Translations under genes and position numbers: made by a program | Notes under the pieces: model-generated | Database searches by the model: none | Seen by the model: only the letters and a program-made list of their open reading frames with translations | Told to the model about the DNA's origin: nothing | Assembly (NCBI GenBank): GCA_018398765.1 | Contig: JAHBMJ010005836.1 | Coordinates: 20,202-63,973 of the forward strand | Source of the DNA: Chromera velia | Lineage: Eukaryota > Sar > Chromeraceae | Length of the DNA: 43,772 bases | Reading direction: 5' to 3' | Shown: positions 33,318 through 43,491 of the stretch, in pieces | Layout of the letters: every line of letters starts with the position of its first letter | How positions within the stretch are numbered: position 1 is the stretch's first letter

Positions 33318-33856
33318 ACACTCGTTCACCCACTTACTCACTCACTCACTCACTCTCAAAAAGAGAAATGGAACGAGCGAAAATGAAGAAGAGCCAGCTT
33401 TTGATCGAAAAACGGCCCCCCTGTGTGCTCATGCTCTCAGCCACACAGGGGTGGGAAAGAAGAGGCAAACACAAAGCACGTGATTACTCACTCTCTCTCT
33501 CTCACACACACACACACACATACACACATACCGAGTCCGGGAGAGCGAGACAAACACGGAGAGGGAAAAGAAAATCCAGGAACGGCAGAATATGATTTGC
33601 ATCAAGGCACACACCCGATCAGCAAAGACGAACGCCACCATATGCCACCATGCCGTAGGGCGATCAAAACACTGATCATGCAATGCAGGCTGTTTACCAA
33701 GAAGCGCGCAAACGCTACCCCTCCCCAGCAACAAAATGGATACCCACTTTGCACCGTGGTGGACGGAAGATACCGAACTTAATGGCGAACCCACAAAACC
33801 CTGCGCTGCTCTCCCTTCTTGTTTTCTCCGATGCACTGCAGCTCCAGCTTCCCCTC
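33137..33856. repeat. Segmental direct duplication, copy 1
   Basis: About 715 bp, nearly identical to 33937-34655 at an offset of 800-801 bp. It includes a CA microsatellite, a CACTCACT tract and the block CCGTGGTGGACGGAAGATAC. Copies differ by tract lengths and scattered substitutions. Confidence 0.93.
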
Positions 33857-33936
33857 ACACCTACTGACTTCCCCTACACATTTCAGCTCTCAAGCCTGAA
33901 TTCTCTTCATTCAAACTCCCCAAACGCGCATGCCGA

Positions 33937-34655
33937 CACGATCTCACATGGTCTCACGACAACCGACAAGGAGCGGAAAGAAAGACAAATGAAAGACAAA
34001 AACAAGAGAAAAGAGAAGAGAAAACAAGAAAAGACAAAAAGAAGCTTCACGGAAACGACCAGAACCTTTCGAAAGACCCAACAAACAATCCAGCACGAAC
34101 GCACACACACACACACACACACACACACTTGTTCACTCACTCACTCACTCTCAAAAAGAGAAATGGAACGAGCGAAAATGAAGAAGAGCCAGCTTTTGAT
34201 CGAAAAACGGCCCCCCTGTGTGCTCATGCTCTCAGCCACACAGGGGTGGGAAAGAAGATTCAAACACAAAAGCACGTGATTACTCACTCACTCTCTCTCT
34301 CTCACACACACGCACACACATACACACATACCGAGTCCGGGAGAGCGAGACAAACACGGAGAGGGAAAAGAAAATCCAGGAACGGCAGAATATGATTTGC
34401 ATCAAGGCACACACTCGATCAGCAAAAAGGAACGCCACCATATGCCACCATGTCGCAGGACGATCAAAAGACTGATTATGCAATGCAGGCTGTTTACCAA
34501 GAAGCGCGCAAACGCTACCCCTCCCCAGCAACAAAATGGATACCCACTTTGCACCGTGGTGGACGGAAGATACCGAACTTAATGGCGAACCGACAAAACC
34601 CCGCACTGCTCTCCGTTCTTCTTTTCCCCAATGCACTGCAGCTCCAGCTTCACAT
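33937..34655. repeat. Segmental direct duplication, copy 2
   Basis: Partner of 33137-33856, separated by about 80 bp. Frames such as [15 protein letters not shown] are present in both copies. A third, short and diverged piece lies at 34979-35044 (TGGATACCCACC, CCGTGGTGGACGGAAGATAC). Coding status unclear; I treat it as non-coding repeat. Confidence 0.93.
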
Positions 34656-34659
34656 GTAC

Positions 34660-34698
34660 TAAAAAAAGAAAGGAAAAGAGAAGAAAAGAAAAGAGAAG

Positions 34699-34729
<31 letters not shown>

Positions 34730-34892
34730 GGAAGGAGGGAAGGAAGGAAGGAAGGAAAGAAAGAAACAAAGAAAGAAAGAAGGAAGAAAGAAAGAAACAA
34801 AGAAAGAAGGAAGGAGGGAAGGAAGAAAGGAAGGAAAGAAAGAAAGAAAGAAAAAAAGAAAGAAAGAAAGAAAGAAAGAAAGAGGATTGAAA
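34660..34892. repeat. Pure purine tract (GAAA/GGAA/AAAGAAAC)n
   Basis: About 230 bp almost entirely purine on the plus strand, made of GAAA, GGAA and AAAGAAAC units in a higher-order pattern. Mirror-repeat stretches could form triplex DNA. Confidence 0.95.
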
Positions 34893-35204
34893 GACAAAAC
34901 ACATCACATTAAATCGCAACCAGCGGGGTGATCACAGGAATAGGGAAACTGATCAGGACTGCCAATCGCGACCTCGCAACCGCTACCCCTCCTCCGGCAC
35001 GAGTGGATACCCACCCGCACCGTGGTGGACGGAAGATACCGAGGTTCGGGACTGGTGCCCCTTTACCCCTTACTGCTCGTTCTCTTTTCTTTCTTCTGTT
35101 TCCTTTACTTTTTTCTTCTCGCTGAGTGCAGTGCCACGCCGACTGAATGATCCCTGAAGATTCCCACCCCGTCACTTCAATTCCCTCCTGAGATTCCCCC
35201 TCCG
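34893..35204. other. No supported gene; third partial repeat piece
   Basis: Contains a diverged partial copy (34979-35044) of the duplicated segment to its left, then pyrimidine-rich DNA. It is downstream of the stop of the minus-strand gene at 35205. Confidence 0.6.
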
Positions 35205-36254
35205 TCAGCGATCAGCATGGCATTCGGCAGGCAAGTCGCGTTCTCGGACGCCCGGCGGTTTGGTCATCATAGGTGGTTGCACACAGGAGGTGCAGGCAGG
35301 CAGCACAAAGACACGACACAGAAACACAGAGAAGGCCGGGAAACACCTGTGAAGACATGCGTGGAGAGAGTAGAGAATCCATGCGTGCGTCAAGGATCAG
35401 CAGAGCCCTCTCACGTCAAAGAAGCTCTGGAGCTATCGAAGCAAACAGAAAGTCTCGGCGGCACCTTGGATTTCTCCAACCCACTCATCTCTGAGTCTGT
35501 CTGTTTTTCCTAGACCTAGACCTAGAATCATCACATGCATACTGGGGGTGCTTTACGGTCGTCTCAGCCAACGCTATGCAGGAGGCCAGAGGAGTACGCC
35601 CACGACAGGCTGCCGCACGCAAAAGACTTTCTCTTTCCCACTCGCACGCACACTCACCTTCCCAACAAGGTCTGCGTGCGTCATCAGCCCCTCCAGAGTT
35701 GTTACAGGCGTGTCGAAGAAGTCATGTCGAGAGGACCCGATAGAGAAGACAGTGCCCGGCAAGGTCGGACCTGCAAGAAGAAGAAGAAGAAGCATTCTGT
35801 ATATCTTTCGATGCTGTTTGCCTCCACTTGAGAACCTCGGAGCAGACGCCTTCTGTTCACCCCCATGACTTACCCTTCATTTCCTGTGTCGTGCCAATAC
35901 CCTTCAGTCAGAAGCCCTCACCGACGGGCAATCAACCGCCACTGGCGACATAAGAGACCGACCAGAAGCAACTTTAGATACAGAGGACATGAAACCCTTC
36001 AAGCGTGTTGTTTACTTCTCATTTCCCGAAATTTGCGCCATGTACTTTGGTTATTGGTGACTATCCTGGATCCCCGTTATCATCTCTGTCAGCAGAGCAA
36101 TTGAATCTTCGCACCAATGCACAGACTTGCGGCTCTGCCTGGAATGAGAGAGGAGAGCCATAAATTTGTCGGACTGATGGTCGAGAACACGTCGAGGGCC
36201 CAAACAGATTTCGTGAACGACAACCTCGATCTCTTTCACGTGCTCCCATACCAT
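35205..36254 (-). CDS. Small hypothetical protein, four exons
   Basis: Predicted 177 residues from exons 36254-36062, 35770-35658, 35500-35415 and 35346-35205, all phases consistent. The first donor (GTCACC) and the third acceptor are weak. The first exon starts MVWEHVKEIEVVVHEI and contains DHQSDKFMALLSHSRQSRKS. The second, best-supported exon reads TLPGTVFSIGSSRHDFFDTP and then GLMTHADLVGK, between TTCTTGCAG and GTGAGT. No family recognised. The divergent neighbour is the elongase gene, 600 bp away, so the pair may share a promoter. The last exon is the least certain. Confidence 0.5.
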
Positions 36255-36417
36255 TGATTCCACCACTCTACACAGACATTACGAAGAGAGACCAAGAGTG
36301 ATTCACACATATTCACACTGAGGAGCTTTGAAGTTTCGAAAGGTTTCGAGCAGTTTCGGTCGACCATTTTCAGTCCACCTGCTCAATACCTGCTCAGTAT
36401 CTGCTCAGTGCAAGTTC

Positions 36418-36530
36418 TGCATGCATGCCCGGGCGCCCAAGTGCCGCGCGGCCCGCGCGGGCCAGCTGCATATGCATGGTCGGACCGCGGGTTGGCTGGA
36501 CCCGCGAGGTGGTCTTTGGCCCCGTAAAGT
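36418..36530. promoter_or_regulatory. GC-palindrome/TGCATGCA island, putative bidirectional promoter 4
   Basis: Contains TGCATGCATGC (36418-36428), the perfect 14-bp palindrome GGCCCGCGCGGGCC (36450-36463), CCGCGCGG (36444-36451) and GACCGCGGG. It lies midway between divergent starts at 36254 (minus) and 36856 (plus). Confidence 0.5.
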
Positions 36531-36855
36531 TTCGATTGGTGGCTCTTACATAAATTCTTTTCCTTTGGCGGAGCAACGCGGGGTGTTCGCACTCGCACGT
36601 GGCGAGCCATGCTGTTGCAGCCGCGATTGGAAAGCTGCACATCCGATTCTGGTGTGTTCCTGTTCCCAAGATGTCTCTTCCTTTCCATACCTTTATGACC
36701 ACACATACTTTGAAAAGCAGCGAAGGAAAAGGTGTTTGAGCCCCCGGAAGACCAGAAGCTCCGCGTTCCGGCAGTCAGACCTTGAGAGAAAGAGAAAGAA
36801 GACGGCAGTCTCCAGTACTCCACTCCAGCACTCTCTCTCACACCAACATCAGAGG

Positions 36856-39280
36856 ATGATCAGCAGTCTGCAGGCCTTCATGGACATGTGGCAGGAGCCT
36901 GGTGCAGGCTCCCGTCTGGCTGAGAGCTTGACCGTTCCTCTCCTCACTGCAATTGCTCTCTACATTCCTGTGATTGCTCTCATTGCCAAACTCACTAGCT
37001 CCCATAAGAAATATGAGCTCAAGTGGTTTTCCATCTTCTGGTATGGAACTCTCTCATTCTTCTCAGGCTTGGGAGCCTTCCTGATGGTCGGTCTGCGTTC
37101 CGTCTTGGCTTCTTGGCGACCGGTTCCAGTGTCCTTGTCCCTTTCTCAGCCTCAAAGATTCCTGTGATGGCCTTTCTTCACGCATCCGTCTCCCTGTCTC
37201 TGTCTGCAGATGAGGGATGATGCCTCCCTCCTTCTGAGGGTCTACCAGCCTGAGGCAGGATACAAGGTCAGTCAGACGAGTTTCTGAAAGGAAAGGGGGG
37301 AGTGTGAGGGTTGGGAGGGGTTTGAGTCGTTCCAGAAGGGGATTTTTTAAGTCTGATTTTTGCATGACCACGTGCGGCTTCTTCTTCGTTGTACACTTGC
37401 TTGTATCTTGCTTGTATTCCAACATATTGCAGGCCGCTACCCGCGCTGTTGTGGCTCTGTTCTGCCTGACGAAGTCCGTGGAGTTCGGTGACACCGTTCT
37501 CCTGGTCCTCAAGAAAAGACCCGTCTCGTTCCTCCACGGGTTCCATCACTTCACTGTGGTGAGTCAGTCTTTTTGTTTTGTCTGTCTGAAAGGTTGTCAG
37601 TCGGGGACAGGGGTTGGCAGGACACATACACCTCGTCACATGCCTGTGATCTCCTGTGCTTGATTCAAAGACGCTCGGCGCTTCCATGATCGAAGTGTCA
37701 AGCGGAAGGAACAAACGCAGAAAGCGACAATCTGGTCCCGTTTCTGTTTCCCCTGCAGGCTCTGTACTGCTGGCACGCCCAGCTGGTGAACGTTTCGTTC
37801 GCTCACCTGTTCGTGCTGATCAATCTGTGCGTCCACTGCGTGATGTACGGGTACTACACTCTGTCGACACTCATCGGGAGGGGCAGCGCAGGGGGTGTGC
37901 GTGCAATGGTGTCGAAAGTTCTTTTCAAGATCAGACCGATGATCACCAGCTTCCAGCTCATCCAGATGTTTGTGGGGTCCTCCATCTCCTGGAGGGCAGC
38001 CATGGGAGTGGGGTCCCTGGAAGGCCTCCCGGAGGTTGAGAGCAACAACGCAGTGTGGTCAGTCACAGTCAGACGGTGTGCGAGAAGGACGTTTGACATG
38101 TTTTGACATTTCCTTTGGACCGTTTTCCAATCACTTTTCCGCTTTCCAGTAGAACTTGTGTGCTGCAGCTCAACTGCTTCTGTCTCTGCTGGATGTTCTC
38201 ATTCTGTTTGTTTCGGAATTGCGCGCAGGGCACTGGCGATGTACGCCTCCTACGCTGTTCTTTTCGGTCACTTCTTTGTGAAGTCCTACCTGAAGAAGTG
38301 GGCGCCTGCCGCCACCGTGACCTGCGCCACGATGCTTGTGTGCGGGCTGTCTGGCCTTCGTGTGATGCTTTGTCACTCTTCTCTCGCGCGCCTCCTCCTG
38401 GAGGTCGTGGTGATGTGTGAGGTCGGATCTGTCTGGCGGCTCATGTCTGGGGCCACCCGCGCTGAGAGAAGAGCACAGAGGGAAATGAGCGTGAGCGCAA
38501 GTGTGATTGACACTAGCGCTTCCCAGGAAACCCAGAAGGACGAGGAAGAGACAGAAGTGCGCCACAGATCTGTTGACAGGCTCTCTTCCACTGCCTCCAC
38601 TTCAACCTCGGCCTCCTCCATCCAGCAACAGCCCCAGGTTGTCCCCTCCACCGCTTCCTCGTCTGCCTCTGCCTCCAGCCGCTCCACGCAACGGTTCTCT
38701 CTGGCAGGACATATCAGAAGGAGGGTGGTGGCAGTTACTGGGGGTCTCCAGGAAGATGTTGCGGGGTCGGACAACGAGAATGCACACAGCGCAGCGAAGC
38801 TCAGAACCGCCCAGAGAGTCACAACTGTCGCGGGACTCGGTCAGTTAGCAGGTTATGTCTTTTTTGTCTCATTGTGTCTGTCTGTCTGAAGGTTGGGTTC
38901 TCCGCCTTTTCTCAGGGTATTCTGTTGTTGTGGGGGGCTCTTTCATGCCTCTTTTCGGTCTTTCATGCATGTGCGAATTGTTTGGTGGGGTTCTCGGCTC
39001 ATTCTTCCTGCGTCTTCTGTTTGCAGTGGCTTCGTGCGCTTTCGGACACTACGTGCACTCGTCTGCTGTCCTCGGGTTCTTGGTGCACGGGTGCATGCGT
39101 CTGTGTGCGGAGGTCCTGCTCTCTGAGGCCTGTGTGCTCCTGGCAGAGAGAAGGAGGCTGAGACGTGCACAGAAGGGGGTAGGAAGCTCCGTCGGGGAAC
39201 TGGAGAAGGCTATTGGAAGGGAGACTGCTTCTGTCGCGCTTTTCCCTTCTGTCCTTATGAGCTTGGCAAACATGAGCTGA
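36856..39280 (+). CDS. ELO-family very-long-chain fatty acid elongase with long C-terminal extension
   Basis: Condensing enzyme (3-ketoacyl-CoA synthase) of ER fatty-acid elongation. 525 residues from exons 36856-37086, 37210-37266, 37433-37558, 37759-38057, 38229-38839 and 39027-39280; every phase agrees. All family motifs are present: K110-x-x-E-F-x-D-T117, the histidine box HGFHH (131-135), HCVMYGYY (164-171), T201-x-x-Q-x-x-Q207, and the late-helix YASYAVLFGHFFVKSYLKKW (243-262). Typical ELO proteins end near here (about 270-320 residues). This one continues for about 260 residues: more hydrophobic helices, a Ser/Thr/Gln-rich linker (STASTSTSASSIQQQPQ) and a Cys-rich amphipathic end (VHGCMRLCAEVLLSEACVLL). 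The frame is open for over 500 bp upstream of the chosen ATG, but that stretch crosses the GC island and is probably 5' UTR. Chain-length specificity cannot be read. Confidence 0.92.
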
Positions 39281-41343
39281 AGAACGAATGTCTTTCATCG
39301 ACTTTTTCTTTTTTCGTTTGGGGGACGGGGAATTGATGTTTCTTTTTTTCTCTCGTGTCACCTGACTGTACAGTCGATCAGTACAATCTTTTTCGTTCTT
39401 GAGATGTAAACAGAGAGAAGCAAGAGATCTACAGTTTTGAGAAGGCGAAAAGAGAGGTCCTCCGTTGGCGTAAAGGGGATGTTTCTGTCTGTCTGTCTGT
39501 CTGTCTGTTTCCTTTGCACAGCTCAAATCAGTTAAGGCTCTTGGTCTGCACACGAACTTACACACTCCTTGTCACAAACGGTCTGTCTCTTGCTTGCCCT
39601 GAATGAACGGACGTACAGAGAGAGAAGAGATGACCTAATGGAGGGATTGTTTTGCTTGTATGGACGGAAAAAGAATTCAACAGAGGAAGGCGGCAAGAAG
39701 ACAGGGGACAAAAGAAAAGAACGAGGAGGGAGATCGATTCTTTGGAAGAAGCGCCCTCCCTCAATCTTTTTTTCTTGTGGACTCTCTCTCTATCGTTGCG
39801 GAAGGAATCTGTTGTTCGCGTCTAGCTGAGCTGAGCGTTTGCTGAGCGAGTCCCCAAATCAAAAAGGGGAAACACAGAGGAGCGTTTCTGTAGTGTTCCA
39901 GCGACAGAAAAGAGAAAGCAAGAAGCGGGGGGAAGAGAGGGGTCTTGTGTGGTTGTGTCAAGGAAGTGGAAACATCCGTCCAACGGGCACAGAGAGAGAG
40001 AGAGAGTCGGAGAGACGAGACAAGACACCCCCCGTCACGCCACAAAAGGGAAAAGCCGCGTCGATCGTGAAGGAAGAGACTGCCTGCCTGCCTGCCTGCC
40101 TGCCTGGAATGAGAGAGAGACTTCAAACAAAAAGACAGAGAGAGAAGGAGAGAGGAGACCAGATCACTCTTATACTGCTACCGAGGAACGACATATAAGT
40201 ATTGAAAAAAGAGAAGAATTTTTTATCTGAGTTGAGAAAGGGGCAACGACTTTTCCAGGGAGGAAAGAATGGAGGGATTTCTGCACGAAAGAAAGAAGGA
40301 CATATGCACCTCGCGTTTACATGCATGCCCTCTCAAAAGAAGAAAGTTCGAATCATTTGCTTGGCTTGCTTTCTGCTTGGCTTGCTTTGCCTTGATTTGA
40401 TTTCAGTCATTTGAGTTGTTTGCCTTGTGTAAGCGTGTCAAAGTTCTTCGACTCTTCTCGGTTGGCAGCTTCTCTTTATTTCGTCTTCCTTTTTATGCAT
40501 GCAATCACGCAGTCATGACTTTTCCTGTTGTGTTTGAGAAGAGGAAGATTTTGAGAGTGAGTACCGCTGTGAACCCCAGTCCCCTACTTGAAGGAAGGCC
40601 AAGGAGGAAGTGAGCAGGCCCTGAGGATTTCTTTGAATGAAAAGCCTCCGCTTGCTTCTTCTTGCTTGCCCGTCAGAAGGAAGAGGAGGAGAAGGGTTAC
40701 CCCAAAGAACTTCTTTTTGGATTCAGATTTGGCTGTCCGTCCGTGCACTTCTCTTGCTTCTTCATCTCGTGATTGATTATTCATTTTGACTGGCGCGAGT
40801 GCGCTGGTAGGACAGAAAGAAAGGCGCTGCGGGTGCAGAGGTGTACTTCTCTGCTTCTTTGGCTCCATTTTCCTTTCCTTTCAGTCACCCGTGGCATGCA
40901 CATGCAACAGCTCCGTCATGCAATCAATGCAAACGATGAGTGAGTGTCTTTGTGTCGAATCATCTACTGAGAAAGAAGAATGAGGAGGCCTTGAGGGAAG
41001 CAAGGAAGAGCGAGAATCAGAGCCGCCAAGGAAGACCATCAGTGAGTGAGTACAGTATAACAGGACCAAAGAGTAGATCTGTTCCTCTTTTTCGGAAGAG
41101 GTGGAGCCGCCAGACACTGTGGAAAGAACCCTTGCTCCGCTTGCAGGAAAGACAGAGATGGGGCGGTAGAGCTCCAGTTGAGTCTTGCCTCCCTGCTGCC
41201 TTCCTGCTCGCTTGCGAAGGGGTCATCCTGTCTGTCTGCTGGTTCCTTTCATCAAAGGCTGCGTTGCACAACGTGGTGTCGTTCTGATACGAGAGCAAAG
41301 CCTGTCAATGCATTTCATTCTTTTGAATTGTCCTAACGCCAAC
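39281..41343. other. Intergenic/3' flank, no supported gene
   Basis: (CTGT)n at 39485-39510, (TGCC)n at 40081-40106 and GA-rich stretches. TGCATGCA occurs at 40496-40503. Some frames look weakly coding (for example the exon-like stretch ending GATGA|GTGAGT at about 40942), but no set of exons with consistent phase could be assembled. Confidence 0.45.
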
Positions 41344-41348
41344 GCGCC

Positions 41349-41891
41349 ATGCAAGGAAGATCCAAAAGGGGAAAGAAAAAGGGAGCCGGTTCGGAAATTT
41401 CGCGACCACCTTCGCCGCTGCCCGACAACAAGTGCGTGTCATGTGCCATGTGCCTGCTTCACCGGCACGACTGGACGCCTTCGATCGTGCGTGTGTTTTT
41501 GTATCTGTACACCTACTGCTTCCTGCTTATCTGCCGTGCCTGTGCGGTCTGCACGTCGATCGATCGATCTCCTTTTTCGAAGGCGACTGTCGTGTCCTTC
41601 GTGATAAACCGTTGTGGTCATGAGAGAGAGAATCAAAACGCTGGGTGTGCTGCTGATCTCTATGCATCAATTGTATGGCCTCGATGATGCATCTGTCTGC
41701 TGTCTTCTTGTTGACGAGGGTGAGGTGGTGTCCCTCTATGATGTCATGTGATCATGGTGGTGTGGATCGATCGGTCTGCCCTCATGCATGGTGAGTTCCT
41801 GTCGCCGTCGGGACTGCGGCCCCTGCGCGCGTCAGACATTTCTGTCGCCGTGGGGACTTTCGGATTGAGCAAGCAGGAAGTGGCCCTGTGA
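41349..41891 (+). CDS. Candidate short exons of an unresolved gene
   Basis: Two exon-like pieces. At 41349 an ATG begins a basic stretch (MQGRSKRGKKKGAGSE) ending near a GTGCGT donor at 41433. At 41784-41891 a 35-residue frame (MHGEFLSPSGLRPLRASD...) ends at CCCT|GTGAGT or at the overlapping TGA. The second contains an internal near-duplication, CTGTCGCCGTCGGGACT and CTGTCGCCGTGGGGACT. No joining phase was demonstrated and no family is recognised. Confidence 0.2.
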
Positions 41892-42925
41892 GTCTACGTG
41901 TTACCAGGTGTGTTGCGTGCGTGCCCGTGTTCGCAGACACCGTGCGGTTGCGTGAGTGTGCGTGTCTGTACGTCGGGCAGATCGAGTGACGAGGTGATCT
42001 TGACTGCGTCACGCACCACCGGAATGTCTGACTGTGTCAATACACATGAATCATGTCTCCGAATCATGTAATAGTTTCTTCATGGCGACTTTTCAATTCA
42101 AGTGATATATAACTAATTATAATTAATTAATGATTGACTAACTTAGCAAGTCGCTTAGTAACCTGCATACCTTACTAGCTGCCTTAGTAGTTGTCTTACA
42201 GTTAAACTGTGTAACTTAAATATTTATCAAAAAAAAAAATCTTATTTTTTGGAGTACACAATTTTTAAAACTGATCTTAGCAGAGGTTCCAGGTAAACAC
42301 AATGATAGATGTGATTTTTTTTGTAAAACCATATATATGTGAAATATATGTGAAACATCGTTTCAAATATTATTTTATGTTTCTTTTTTAAATCAAAAAA
42401 ATAGTTTTTAGGGATATCCTCTAAGCTAGGTCCCACACTGTAAAGCTTCAAATAGTTTTTACAAACTGACTCACTCATAGTTTACAGCAATATCAGCATT
42501 TTTTTGGGGGGTTGATTGATTGAGTATCACCTCCCTGAACCTAAATGCCACTTGAAAAAATATAATCAAGATGATTTTTATCTTCGTAATCGTTTTTTAG
42601 GAGACGGCCCACACCTGTGGCGTAGATGGTCAAGACACTGTCCAGATATGTGGCTTTGGCTTTTGTTACGGACCTTTGGACCTAGGCTCGATTTGGTCCT
42701 TAGAGTAATACAAAGAATTAATAGCATTAAATACACACTGTAATACAAAGGCATGCACATCCGTATCTCAGCCTTTGCAATACAGATTGATTGTCAATGA
42801 GCCTGTTAGAAGGACCGAGTCTTTCCTGATCGATAGGGAAAGCTCTTGTATGTCTGACAGATTCTCTGTATGTAGAACTTGTGGGTGAGTTGATTCCTAA
42901 GTTCTAGAGAGCTTAAACTAGAACA
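41892..42925. other. AT-rich transposon-type DNA; possible tRNA-derived SINE piece
   Basis: Strongly AT-rich from about 42060. At 42614-42700 a TGGCGTAGATGG box-A-like and AGGCTCGATTTGG box-B-like pair occurs, about 60 bp apart, as in Pol III promoters of tRNA-derived SINEs. The spacing is longer than in a tRNA and no cloverleaf is convincing. Confidence 0.35.
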
Positions 42926-43372
42926 TTGATCAGCAGAGCTTCGGGTGCGACCAGGGAAGACAAAATTCCTACAAGAAGCGGGTCGGGGTACAGGCTGTCA
43001 GAGGCGGGGGAGAGTTCTCCACCATCGATCCCCTCTGTGCATCCTTGGGCAGAATCTCTCGACTTCAGTTCTGTTCCGTCTGTTGGCTCTCTGTTCTCCC
43101 CCACCCACAGTATCCGAGATTCCTCCAGCGAATCAGACTCAGTCCCATCTGATCTAGATTCTGAGCCACAACAGCAGTAAGCAGACATAGGGGATGCAGT
43201 CAGATTTGACAAGCTCGAGCAGATTGGGAAGGTCAAGCAAGTGACTACAGTCTTTATCCCAGGAAAAGCAAACGGACAGGTCTGGTATGCCACCTTTAAG
43301 GCAAAGGCAGATGCGGGAAACCTAAATGTGAATAAGAAGAAATTGTTGCTGGTGATGATGATTGAGGGTTAA
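42926..43372 (+). pseudogene. Broken ORF with one in-frame stop
   Basis: One frame runs from 42926 to a stop at 43370-43372, interrupted only by TAA at 43178-43180. Before the stop it is Ser/Glu/Asp-rich (SVPSDLDSEPQQQ). After it comes a folded-looking segment (DAVRFDKLEQIGKVKQVTTV, VWYATFKAKADAGNLNV). Not recognised. It adjoins retroelement sequence on the opposite strand and may be a dead transposon ORF. A missed intron around the TAA is an alternative. Confidence 0.45.
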
Positions 43373-43491
43373 ATCCTAGATTTAGCGACGCCAAATCCCA
43401 AGCCACTAGCAAGGCTTTGAGGACAACCCAGAGCATACATTCATGGGGGGGGGGGATGAGGAAGCCTGCATGCCAATCGGATCGATTCGCC

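Noticed and set aside
36328-36855. N-terminal extension of the elongase through the open upstream frame
   Set aside because: It crosses the GC-palindrome island, is Arg/Cys-rich without domain character, and ELO proteins normally start near the chosen ATG.
42614-42700. tRNA gene
   Set aside because: Box-A and box-B-like sequences are present but spacing and arms do not give a cloverleaf; at most a SINE fragment.
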